NCBI GenBank assembly: GCA_905182995.1
Contig: CAJJDP010000040.1
Span: forward strand, 215,052 to 279,051
Source: Paramecium octaurelia
Lineage: Eukaryota; Ciliophora; Oligohymenophorea; Peniculida; Parameciidae
Length of the DNA: 64,000 bases
Reading direction: 5' to 3'
Shown: in pieces, positions 49,820 through 60,500 of the stretch
How the letters are laid out: the number at the start of each line of letters is the position of its first letter
Position numbering within the stretch: the first letter of the stretch is position 1
Notes under the pieces: model-generated
The model's database searches: none
The model's input: only the letters and a program-made list of their open reading frames with translations
Told to the model about the DNA's origin: nothing
Program-made: the position numbers and the translations under genes

Positions 49820-50800
49820 ATGAATCCAGAAACAGAGTAATTGAACTACGATTTGGAAACTCCACAGATTCCTTATAATTATGATGTCGATGGTCGATTC
49901 TATTTGCCTATATCAAATCAAATTTATTAGAAAGTGTATAGTCAATACACTTACCATCCACCCACCTTTTTACTCATGCCCCAACAACCAATCTATTAAC
50001 CATGTCCTCAGGTGAAGAAACAAAAGAAGAAGAAGGTGAATAATAAAGAAGTTGAAGCACTCAGAGCAAGAATTATGGAATTGGAAATGAGATAACCTGA
50101 AGTAAAAATAGTAAAAGAAGTTGTTACAGACACCGAATAAGTTTAAATATCATAATAATTATGTAGATAACTAGATTAGAAAAGGAATTGCGTATGGTTA
50201 AAATGCAATTAGAACACGAACATGAGAATAATGCATAAAAGGACAGGACTATTTCTGATCTTAGAGCTCAGATCTAAAAGAATGATTTATCCAGAAGCTC
50301 AAGTCTTGTTTCATTACAAACTACACTTGTTGAAAGAGAAGTATAAAATATTCATTTATTCTTAGAGATAAATAACAAAGCAAGATGGAATTATTTCTTA
50401 ACTCCAGGCTGAAATCAACCTTCTTAGAGGAGAATTAGACGATGCTCATCACCATATTGAGGAGTTGTAAACCACACATGAAGAAGTAACTGTAGAAAAA
50501 ATGACATATCTTTCAAAAGTATTTATTGATTATTATTAATAATTAAGGAGGTAGAAACCTGGAAATAAAAATTCATCATCCTCAACAGAGAGTATCACGA
50601 AACTCAAGAAAAGCTCATGTTGGCTGAAGCTGAATTAGAATCAATTAAGAAAGGAGAAGTTAAAGAAGTCAAAGTAATCTAACTATGTAATTTAGCAAAT
50701 TGTTGTTGAAAGGAAGGATAATATAGGAAGAACCGTGGATTACAAATAATCTGAATAAGTTTAAGTTAGAAAGAGCGGGTTTTTATAAACATTATAATGA
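49820..50800 (+). CDS. Coiled-coil protein, 292 residues
   Basis: Introns at 50141-50166, 50341-50365, 50519-50547 and 50674-50695. The first 75 residues are Tyr/Pro/Gln-rich with a basic KKQKKKKV patch. The remainder is a regular coiled coil (EALRARIMELEMR, RLEKELRMVKMQLEHE) interrupted by VKIVKEVV and VKEVKQIVVERK, which vaguely recall epiplasmin/alveolin Val-Lys motifs. No named family. Its start codon is only 29 bases from that of the divergent Sfi1-like gene, so both must share a minimal promoter region. Confidence 0.7.
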
Positions 50801-50928
50801 AGAGATAATCAATTATAGTGAATAATAATATAATAATACATTATTTAATGCAATAGAATTATGAGAAAAAATAAATTTCTTTTTTTTACACACCTATCTC
50901 TAATTTCCCATTTAAACTATTTTGAATT

Positions 50929-51245
50929 AGAACTGAAAGAATTATAGATTTAAACAATTTGTATAGTAAGGAGATAAATAATTCAATCAAACTCAATTTA
51001 AATGATTATGATATCCTATTCCATCCTAAATCCAATATCAAAAACTTGGATTTAAAGACTATCTTTTTCAAACTTTAGATTAATTATCTCCTATTTATAG
51101 CAAAGAAAGTTAATGAAAAATAAATATTAAGGAAAAATTGAATTAGTACCTTAAATTTTATTTTAATTCTGCTTGTCTAAATGATCAAATTGCTAAGAAA
51201 CCTGCTGCTGTTATTTTCTTATCTCATACTCTATAAATAATCTGA
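50929..51245 (+). pseudogene. Coding fragment without start, perhaps from a HECT/HERC-like protein
   Basis: A coding-like frame (DLNNLYSKEINNSIKLNLND and on) runs from about 50929, and a 23-nt intron (near 51099-51121) joins it to a second piece ending at TGA 51243-51245. The upstream side meets a TGA at once and no start codon is available. The pattern of Arg...Ile...Asn followed by hydrophobic helices and a Lys-rich segment is reminiscent of the region just before HECT domains, but that is a weak guess. The remaining bases from 50801 to 51308 show no gene. Confidence 0.35.
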
Positions 51246-51308
51246 ATAATTAAGTTTTAAAATCGAATTAATTAATAATAATTTCAATAGAATTAGAACT
51301 TGTATATA

Positions 51309-53881
51309 ATGATAATCGAAGCACCCAATCAGCAATTTCCAAATAGAAAGTTTTAAGCTTTATTTCAACTTGGAAAGGGAGCCTAAGGTTCAGTTTATTT
51401 AGTCAAATCAATAAATTGGGGAATAAATGATTAAAAATAGTTTGCCATAAAATAATAGGCAAATTTTAATGACAATGAGCTATAAACCTTAAACATGATA
51501 ATCAAATACTAAAACAACTAATTTAATCAAGCATCATAAGTAATAAAGATATATGAAATATGTTAATACAATAATAAGGTACTTTTAATAATGGAATCTG
51601 GGGAATAAGATCTTTACAAATATATTGAACAATAATAATAATTAAGTTTAGACTCAAAAATAAAAATAATGAAATAAGTATTGAAATTTAATATTTATAT
51701 AGTTATCATAATCTATTTACTTTTTTCATGAAACCTTGAAATTGATTCACAGAGATATAAAACCTGAAAACTTTATCAAAGTAGGAGATGAATTCAAACT
51801 TATTGATTTTGGCTTAGCTAAAACTACTCAAGATTTATTTATGACATAAAATGTAGGAACACCGTAATTTTAAGCACCAGAAATAATTTAATACAAATAA
51901 GATTACACTTGTGCTGTAGATATTTGGTCATTAGGTTGTGTATTTTATGAGCTTTGTAAATCATAAGTATTATTTTAAGGTATTATTTTCTATTAATTTA
52001 GCAAATACGATTTAGGAAATATAAAACATTGTACTAAATTTCAATTCAAAATATTTAGAAGATAAATTAAATTAAGATGAGATGCCTTAATCATTAAAGA
52101 ATCTTTTAATTTAAATGATTCAACCAAATCCAAAAGATAGATTATCAATTAAAGAAGTGGTTAATAAACTCAATCAAATCTAAATAGAATAATCTGGAAA
52201 TTAAAATAATAATTTTATAGTTTAAAATGGATTCTAAAAAAATAATCAACAATTTTAATAATAAAATAATTTTCCATAAATAAATTAATAAATTAAATTT
52301 AATCCATAGATGTAATAGGAAAAATAATAAATACAATAATAATAATAATAATAATAATAATTAAAAGATTAAGATTAAAAATAAATAGAATAAACTACTT
52401 TAATTTAATAAATTATAACTATTTTAGAAAGATCAAATACTTAAGAACAATTTAAAAATCTATAAGATCAATAAGATAAATATTAATAAACAATTACATA
52501 ATAAATTTAATAGTTGTAAAACTAGTTTGAGACTAATTTGAATGAATTAAAAAATGAATTTAAAGATTAAAATAATTAATAAATAAAAGTTTAAAATTGT
52601 AATAATGAGAACTTTAATAAAGTTATTTAAGAGTACTAATTAAATATCAAAGAATTAAAATTAAAAATAAAAGAATAAGATATTGAAATAAAAGAATTGA
52701 ATTAAAGTTTAATTCAATTCTAAACCAAAATATAAGAATTAAATAATTAAATACATGTATCTAAAGATAAAGAATAGGCATACTAACAATTAGATTAACA
52801 AAATAAAGAATTGATTAAAGATATTGAACAATAATAATAAATGAAATAATCATAATTATAGAGGGAAATATAAGATTAAAAAAATTTAATTGAAAACTAT
52901 GAAAAGAATAGTAAACAATATTAAGAAAAGTTATCTGAATTAAATTAATCTATTAATCAATATAAATCTTAAGAAAAAATATTACAAAATAAAATTCAAG
53001 AGAATGAAAAGAAAATTTAAGAATACTAAGATTTTAATCAAAATTAAAAGATGCAATTATAATAATTAAATTAAATTATTTAAAATTCTTAGTAAATAAA
53101 AGAATAGGAAGATAAGAGTGAAATTTTAATAAATAAAATACTCTTATAACTTGAAAAATAAGACAATCAAATTCAACTTTAATACAATATTTTAAGTGAG
53201 AAGAAATGTAAAGAAAACTTATAACAAAATGAGAAAGAAAAGAAAATTTAAGATTACTAAGAGATTATTCAAAATTAACAGGTCCAATTATTAAAATTAA
53301 ATTAAATTATTGCAGATTCTAAGCAAATAGAAGAACTAGAAAATCAATTTGGAACTTAAATTCTTAAAATACTTGATTCACTAGAAAACCAATAAAATCA
53401 AAAATTAATTCAACTTTAATAGACAATAGTTACAGAACTAAAATCCATTAAAATAAACTCATAAAATTAGTCTGGATAGAATGTATATCAAGAGAAACTG
53501 GAGGAATTAATATAACTAAATGCTTAATTATAAAACACAGTTTAATAATAAGAATGCCAACTTCAATAAAAGAACATATAAATAGATATCGTTAGATCTG
53601 AAACCAAACGTTTATTAGAAAATTTAAAAAAAAATTCTATTTAACCTTAAAATATAAACATGCACATACGATAATCCATAGCTGCCTTGATTGCTTAATA
53701 AATTAAAGATATCTAATAAATATTTTAGATTATAGATGAAGCTAAGAATTAGATTGTCTCCTTTCTTTAAGAAAATAAAAACCATAGTATAAATCAGGAT
53801 AAAGGGTTTGCGAGCGATTTAGAATACATAAAAAGCTAATCTTCGCTGCTTTGTGATTTTTTGAGGAAATTAAAGAAATGA
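51309..53881 (+). CDS. Serine/threonine kinase with long Gln-rich coiled-coil tail, 841 residues
   Basis: The N-terminal kinase (residues about 12-275) is complete: [67 protein letters not shown] and [12 protein letters not shown]. It should be active. Introns at 51678-51702 and 51980-52001. Everything after residue about 290 is Gln/Asn/Lys/Glu-rich: first low complexity, including a pure poly-Gln run, then more than 450 residues of coiled coil made largely of TAA/TAG-encoded Gln. The same layout (kinase plus Gln-rich coil) occurs in the pseudokinase at 8614. The 3' part lies inside the left arm of an inverted repeat, and a diverged copy of the last 118 codons follows the N at 54795. Confidence 0.88.
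52334..52360 (+). repeat. Poly-glutamine run coded by CAA plus eight TAA
   Basis: CAA followed by eight consecutive TAA triplets inside the kinase frame. With the ciliate code this is nine Gln in a row; with the standard code it would be eight stops. It is a likely slippage site. Confidence 0.9.
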
Positions 53882-54794
53882 GATAATGAAATAGTGATAT
53901 GTAATATTTTAGAATTATAATATATTTAATTATTATATACCAACCATTATATTCTTGATATAATATGCACATTCTCGGTATTATCAGAGAGATCTTCAAG
54001 ATGTGGAAAATATTTCTGATTATGAAGCCAAAGATTGGTTCAAAATAGTATAAAAATAATAGAAGTAACCCTATATGCTTTTTTATAAGCAAGCACCATT
54101 AAGATAAGGATTTGGAAAGCATTAATCTTTAGAGTCTGTAACGTCTGCTGTAATAAAGTTAGGTACTATTTTGATTGAACGAGTGTGCAATACTATAGAT
54201 TCAATAAATATCCTAATATAGACAAGCTTCTTTAATAGGCTTTTTACTTAGAATCTAACTTTAATGATTATTTAACTAATAAAAGTAGTGAAGTTAAAAT
54301 AAAATTTTTCTGAAAAATCATTTAATACCACATATTTTGATTATTTTGAAACTAATACTCAGGATTTGACATTACAAAATTTGTTTCAATATTTATAATT
54401 CCAAATTACGCTGCCTTCCAAGATATCAAAGTATTTTCCTCATTTTGTTGATATTTCATTTTATTAATGATATTATCTGAACTTATTAATTTTTCTTAAT
54501 TCCATAATTTTTATCATCCCTATAAAATCTACCTTTAGGGGAATAAGAAAGCAACAGCTAAATATTATAATACCTTCCAATATTTAAAAATTTAAACTTT
54601 AGTTGTGAAAGATATTTTAAGGATTGACTAACTTGAATTTGATGTTACTCATACTTTTCATAGTTTGTAATTAATTGGTTATATTATAAATTTGCATTTC
54701 TGTTTTGTCCTTATTTAATTATTGGTTTAATAATGTTTCTACATTAAGCCTCTTTAAAATAGAACCATTTTATACTATATATTATAACTTAATA
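52838..54794 (+). repeat. Left arm of a large inverted repeat
   Basis: Position x in this arm matches the reverse complement of position 116838-x in the right arm (62044-64000). Spot checks across the arm are identical. I saw two single-base differences: 52861 (G here; the right arm at 63977 implies T) and 53523 (C here; the right arm at 63315 implies T). The match reaches exactly to the N at 54795 on this side and to the window edge on the other, so the true repeat is probably longer. The spacer is about 7.2 kb. The arm carries the 3' half of the kinase gene and a ubiquitin-protease-like fragment. Confidence 0.92.
53960..54470 (+). pseudogene. Coding fragment resembling the end of a ubiquitin-specific protease, copy 1
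   Basis: A plus-strand frame of about 165 codons ending at TGA 54468-54470, with in-frame TAA/TAG. It includes YYQRDLQDVENISDYEAKDW and, 20 residues on, QPYMLFYKQAP, similar to the final strands of USP domains (the AYxLFYxR ending). The catalytic Cys box is not present, and the expected GHY of the His box appears only as NHY in another frame nearby. No start codon. Further coding-like sequence in another frame continues to 54794. It is either a decayed gene or the 3' end of a gene cut by rearrangement. An identical copy lies on the minus strand at 62368-62878. Confidence 0.38.
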
Positions 54795-54795
54795 N
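54795..54795. other. Single N: scaffold join
   Basis: The left-arm sequence stops here in mid-stream, although the right arm shows how it should continue (62043 leftwards on the minus strand). The bases immediately after N belong to a different, related locus. It therefore behaves as a contig boundary, not an ambiguous base. Confidence 0.85.
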
Positions 54796-55154
54796 CTTAA
54801 TTATAAAACACAGTTTAATAATAAGAATGCCAACTTCAATAAAAGAACATATAAATAGATATCGTTAGATCTGAAACCAAACGTTTATTAGAAAATTTAA
54901 AAAAAAATTCTATTTAACCTTAAAATATAACCATACAAGTGAGATAATCCATAGCTGCCTTGATTGCTTAATAAATTAAAGATATCTAATAAATAATTTA
55001 GATTATAGATGAAGCTAAGAATTAGTTTGTCTCCTTTCTTTCAGAAAATAAAAAGCATAGTATAAATCAGGATAAAGGGTTTGCGAGCGATTTAGAATAC
55101 ATAAAAAGCTAATCTTCGCTGCTAAGTGATTTTTTGAAGAAATTAAAGAAATGA
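54796..55154 (+). CDS. C-terminal tail of a paralogue of the Gln-rich-tail kinase, 5' part missing
   Basis: Homologous to 53525-53881, base for base through the TGA at 55152-55154. Most of the sequence is identical, but a cluster of substitutions near 54932-54948 and scattered single changes all keep the frame. The local change turns NMHIRQ into TIQVRQ. After the stop, similarity fades within about 50 bases. This pattern (in-frame divergence, unrelated 3' flank) indicates a second gene, for example a whole-genome-duplication paralogue, and not a copy of the same reads. Only the last 118 codons are present because the contig begins here. Confidence 0.8.
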
Positions 55155-56219
55155 GATAATTAAATAGTGAAAAATAATTTTTTAGAATTATAAAATTTAT
55201 TAATTATTAATTAAAAAGCTGTCTTTTTATGAATTATTGTCTATTGTTGAACCGATGATAGATTTAATAAAAATTTTTGCTTTTGTATTACTTTAAAAAA
55301 AATAGTCGAAATACATATAAGAATTAAACTTTGAAATCCTTTTAATATATTTAAGTTTATACCCTTTTATTTGGAGTGTTATTCTGTTTTTTACTTTTTG
55401 TTTAGTTTACATCTCCTTCAAAACTGATTAATTAAGAAATTTTAGAAAGGCTGTTATCTAAGACATAAAATAATCCCCTGATTGCACTTAAATCTTGATA
55501 AATACTCAAAAACAATGCTTCAAAATTGAAATTCAACTTGCTTAAAATAATAAGGATTAGAGTGTATGAAAAATGAGGAGATTTAAATATTATTTTTGGA
55601 TTAATCAATTTTACATTAGAATTAGTTATTCAGTAAAAATTTGACTATAGTATTGAGGCTAATAAAAGAAAATTGGAGCGCATCCACATTAATATTCCAC
55701 CTGGTAATTGAGAGTTTTTGGTTTGTCATCAATAAATCTGGTAGCCAAGATTAGTGAAATTTAGTCATTCCATAGAGTTATTAAATAAGGACTTTATTCT
55801 TTAACTAAGTAAAGAGCTTACGATTTAATAGATGATACATTCATCAATATTACATATATAATTGTATTTTGTTATCCTCCATAATGATGGAAGGTTGTTT
55901 CACCTTATTTTCAAATTTCATAATCCTGATACAATTTATTATTGTTAAAGGTTACCATAGAAGTTTTTCGAATTGAATTTTTTATAGATTAATCAACATT
56001 AAATTTGATGGAGGTTTTGATTTATTTTTAATTGATTTAGCTTTTGAATAATTATATCTTAACTAAGTAGTTGTAGGTTACTGATAAGCCCAATTTTTTT
56101 AATTTTTTCTATTTCCAATAACTTTCTCAATATACTGGATGGATTTTCTTATAAATTAAAATAAGTTGTATATTATTTTTTTGTTTTTCTTATTCTTATT
56201 ATTTATTTTGATTTTATGG
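55155..56219. other. Coding-like but broken sequence, no gene model
   Basis: Plus-strand segments with clear coding composition alternate between frames. One is 55405-55569 (starting VYISFKTDQLRNFRK, preceded by an intron-like GT...TTTAG). Another is 55640-56008, which contains an internal TGA at 55706-55708 and then a long open run with many TAA/TAG. No start codon or intron set unites them. It looks like a decaying gene or low-quality sequence. From 56009 to 56219 nothing is seen. Confidence 0.4.
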
Positions 56220-57737
56220 TATGATGCTTTTAAAATCCATAAAGAACCTTTTAGTACTTAGGTAAAGAGGAACAATTTAGAAAAAGCGTTTGCTTTAAAG
56301 AGAAGTCATAGCATAATTCTTAAACCCCTCTACAGATTATGACGGCTTCCATACCACTACAATAAATAAGAATACTTGTATCGCGATATATTCTACTCTA
56401 TTTAACTTTTCCATACTCATTTATAGAAGAATGGCAGATTAAAAGATAGTATGAGTATTTGTCTTACTCGCCAATTTAAGTTAAAGAACAAAGGAGAATA
56501 CCACTACTTGCATATCTTGATTGATTTATTATAAATTAAATTTTTCATCTCAAATAATGAAGTATATAAATTACTTTTACAATCTTAGATTTCAAGATAT
56601 TGTTCATCTAAAATATTTAAATATTTATTCAAAATCAAAGCAAAATATAAAGAATTACTAAAGTAAAATTGGATTATTAGCTAAATATGAAAAGTCATAA
56701 TTATGCTACTAATCCTCAAAAATTCTTGTCAGAAAACAACCTTGTATATAAACCTTCATATAATTAGTTGTAAGTCATTCAAACAAAAAAACCTGCTATG
56801 AAATTCAAGCGAAAAAATCGATAACTCTTTCAAAATAGTGATTCAACCAAAAATTACTAAGGTTCAGGAAATAAGCCATAATTTAAGTAGTCAAAAGCCA
56901 ATTTGAAAATGATATCATCTAAAACAAATATAAGATGACGAAAATCTTCTAAGTAATTAAAATCAACAAGCCTCAATTAATATAGAAGAAAAACTTATAA
57001 AATCCCTTAAAGAAGGAGAGTAAGAGTAACCATCAAGCATTAATTTGTCACCACAAATTTCTAATTAGAAGGAAAGTAAGTAAATTTACTTGAGTGCAGT
57101 TTCACATTGAATAATAACAGATTTATGGACCCGTTATATATCAGAAATACAGTAAAACTGACAATTCTAATAAATTTAGTAAAAGTGGTGAGCTTAAGGA
57201 GAGTTTTTTTTTGACTAAGATAGCAGATCATTAAGCAGCAATGCCGGCTGAGAAGAAAACGGAGATTAAAAATAATCAGCTTTCTTAATAATAGAAACTA
57301 ATTGGCGACTATTTTAATCAAAAACACTTTTTTTTTAATAAAAATATTTTGTTCTTTTTATGAATTAACTTTCATCCATAAACAATCAGAATATTGTCAG
57401 TTGTAATATTTCCTCTTTATAGCCAACAAAACATCAATATGTTAAACAATACCAGCCCCCCATAACTTTTCCTAAAGAAACAAAACACATAATATAATCA
57501 AGTCCTTTACATAATTCTTTATTAAACTCAGATCAAAATATATAAAGAAAGTGAACTTTGCATCGGCATTCATAAGCGGTTCACCAGCTGAGATATTATT
57601 CAATGCTTTGATTATTGAATATCGATTTATCTAGTTATAATACATAAACCCTAAGATCGAACTGTTTGTGCTCAATTTATATTCACCAAAACCTAATGAG
57701 CTGAATAAGAATAAAGAAAAGATCTAAAATTGTTATT
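56220..57737 (+). repeat. Direct duplication of 1518 bases, copy 1
   Basis: Matches 57739-59256 with an offset of 1519 bases; every line I compared is identical. The two copies are separated only by the single N at 57738, so copy 1 is the end of one contig and copy 2 the start of the next. Contents: an ORF at 56687-56938, followed by further plus-strand coding-like pieces in other frames (about 56925-57075, 57100-57363 and 57551-57737). Each is separated from the next by what looks like a one-base frameshift. Confidence 0.93.
56687..56938 (+). pseudogene. Basic Ser/Asn/Gln-rich frame, 83 residues, frameshifted at its 3' end (copy 1)
   Basis: ATG at 56687 to TGA 56936-56938, product starting MKSHNYATNPQKFL, basic and low-complexity. 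Coding-like sequence continues at once in the next frame (DDENLLSNQNQQASINIEEK) without a usable intron between. The reading therefore suggests a single gene interrupted by an indel, either real or a sequencing error. No family recognised. Confidence 0.4.
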
Positions 57738-57738
57738 N
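57738..57738. other. Single N: scaffold join inside a duplication
   Basis: Separates the two identical 1518-base copies. The simplest reading is two overlapping contigs placed end to end without merging their overlap. Confidence 0.85.
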
Positions 57739-59256
57739 TATGATGCTTTTAAAATCCATAAAGAACCTTTTAGTACTTAGGTAAAGAGGAACAATTTAGA
57801 AAAAGCGTTTGCTTTAAAGAGAAGTCATAGCATAATTCTTAAACCCCTCTACAGATTATGACGGCTTCCATACCACTACAATAAATAAGAATACTTGTAT
57901 CGCGATATATTCTACTCTATTTAACTTTTCCATACTCATTTATAGAAGAATGGCAGATTAAAAGATAGTATGAGTATTTGTCTTACTCGCCAATTTAAGT
58001 TAAAGAACAAAGGAGAATACCACTACTTGCATATCTTGATTGATTTATTATAAATTAAATTTTTCATCTCAAATAATGAAGTATATAAATTACTTTTACA
58101 ATCTTAGATTTCAAGATATTGTTCATCTAAAATATTTAAATATTTATTCAAAATCAAAGCAAAATATAAAGAATTACTAAAGTAAAATTGGATTATTAGC
58201 TAAATATGAAAAGTCATAATTATGCTACTAATCCTCAAAAATTCTTGTCAGAAAACAACCTTGTATATAAACCTTCATATAATTAGTTGTAAGTCATTCA
58301 AACAAAAAAACCTGCTATGAAATTCAAGCGAAAAAATCGATAACTCTTTCAAAATAGTGATTCAACCAAAAATTACTAAGGTTCAGGAAATAAGCCATAA
58401 TTTAAGTAGTCAAAAGCCAATTTGAAAATGATATCATCTAAAACAAATATAAGATGACGAAAATCTTCTAAGTAATTAAAATCAACAAGCCTCAATTAAT
58501 ATAGAAGAAAAACTTATAAAATCCCTTAAAGAAGGAGAGTAAGAGTAACCATCAAGCATTAATTTGTCACCACAAATTTCTAATTAGAAGGAAAGTAAGT
58601 AAATTTACTTGAGTGCAGTTTCACATTGAATAATAACAGATTTATGGACCCGTTATATATCAGAAATACAGTAAAACTGACAATTCTAATAAATTTAGTA
58701 AAAGTGGTGAGCTTAAGGAGAGTTTTTTTTTGACTAAGATAGCAGATCATTAAGCAGCAATGCCGGCTGAGAAGAAAACGGAGATTAAAAATAATCAGCT
58801 TTCTTAATAATAGAAACTAATTGGCGACTATTTTAATCAAAAACACTTTTTTTTTAATAAAAATATTTTGTTCTTTTTATGAATTAACTTTCATCCATAA
58901 ACAATCAGAATATTGTCAGTTGTAATATTTCCTCTTTATAGCCAACAAAACATCAATATGTTAAACAATACCAGCCCCCCATAACTTTTCCTAAAGAAAC
59001 AAAACACATAATATAATCAAGTCCTTTACATAATTCTTTATTAAACTCAGATCAAAATATATAAAGAAAGTGAACTTTGCATCGGCATTCATAAGCGGTT
59101 CACCAGCTGAGATATTATTCAATGCTTTGATTATTGAATATCGATTTATCTAGTTATAATACATAAACCCTAAGATCGAACTGTTTGTGCTCAATTTATA
59201 TTCACCAAAACCTAATGAGCTGAATAAGAATAAAGAAAAGATCTAAAATTGTTATT
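57739..59256 (+). repeat. Direct duplication of 1518 bases, copy 2
   Basis: Identical, as far as I compared, to 56220-57737, including the frameshift positions. Unlike copy 1 it continues into downstream sequence, where a frame begun at 59070 runs on to TGA 59334-59336. Confidence 0.93.
58206..58457 (+). pseudogene. Basic Ser/Asn/Gln-rich frame, 83 residues, frameshifted at its 3' end (copy 2)
   Basis: Same frame and same break as the copy at 56687-56938, at the expected offset of 1519 bases. Confidence 0.4.
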
Positions 59257-60500
59257 TAAGATCAATTTGCAAGTAAGGAAACCATAATAATTGTTTAAAT
59301 GTTAGGGGTTAATTCTTCAACTTTCTACATTTTTGAATTAACAGACATTATACTAAATCGCAATGGCCAAATAAGAGAATTATTAAAGACAAAATAAGAA
59401 ATCTCAAACAGATTTCTTTCTTATAAATGATGATCAGGAAGAATCCTGTAAATACTATTTTAATTATATATTACCTGGCCGTAAAAGAAAATTAGGCTTT
59501 GAATAAATAAAACATATTGCTTCTCCTTTAGGGAATTTAATAGATGACGCAAAACAATTAATTTAACATAAGAAAAATTGAGGTAATATGGCTCATATTT
59601 TACTTAAAAAGTTGCTAATTAGTAACCCAAGCAAACGAGAGCCTGGAATTATGAATAGTATTGTTAAATGATTTAAATGAGTTGATAACTGATGAAAATA
59701 ATGTTAAGGATAATTTTATAAAAACCTTCTGCTAACTATAAATATAAATGAAGTACAAAATATTGCGCCCCAAATACTAGAACCAGTAATTTCAGAATAA
59801 ACTTTAGCATAAGAGAAAAAAACTGAGCTCTAAAAAAGTACTAGTTGATGTCCTAATATCGGATTCTTGGATATATAAAATGGGAGCATATAAAATTTTG
59901 AATAATACTTAGAACAATAGTATAAATTAAATCATTCCTACTTTGGAGAAGTTAGAAATTGTACCTTTTAAGTAAAAATATCCCTAACATAATCTACAAT
60001 TAAGAATTTAGAACTATCACTATACTCAGCCCCTCAGATCTAAACCTTATTATAAAGGATGATTTGCTTAAATATTAATTCTCACCTATCTTAACTAAGA
60101 TGAAATACAGTGATATACTTTTATTTGAATAGGTTTGATGAGACCTCATTTTAAATGCTTGATCCAAATAATGAAACTATAAACTAAATGAACATAGAAC
60201 ACACTCCATTCTTTGTGGGAGAGGAGTATTAAAGATTGTATTTACCGACCTAAGATTACTCTCAATTAGTTTTTGGAAGCTCTTGTAGAACATAGTACAT
60301 AACGCTCAAAGTGTTTAAAACTACCAAAATTTTATGTTAAAGTTAGAAAAGGAAATGTATAAGAACTTAAATAGAATAGAAAAATTTTATCTTCAGATTT
60401 AACTGAATCAAGGCAATTCCTTAAAAATATAAATATCTGGAATTAGAGATAGGTTTTAAATTATATTACATATAGATTTTCCTTTTTTCTAGGAGACTAA
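59257..60500 (+). pseudogene. Frameshifted coding region, unidentified protein(s)
   Basis: Plus-strand pieces with strong coding composition but no common frame. ATG 59363 to TGA 59581 is 72 residues, with a basic PGRKRKLGFEQIKHIASP segment. A Gln-rich frame near 59750-60120 is interrupted by one TGA at about 59847-59849. The frame 60131-60406 starts RFDETSFQMLDPNNETINQ and ends RTQIEQKNFIFRFN. Transitions look like single-base shifts. A single long gene carrying several indels is plausible. No domain identified. Confidence 0.4.

Noticed and set aside
53742-54092. Identical 116-codon frames at 53742-54092 and 62746-63096 as a duplicated gene
   Set aside because: They lie antisense across the end of the kinase gene and its flank; their identity only reflects the inverted repeat.
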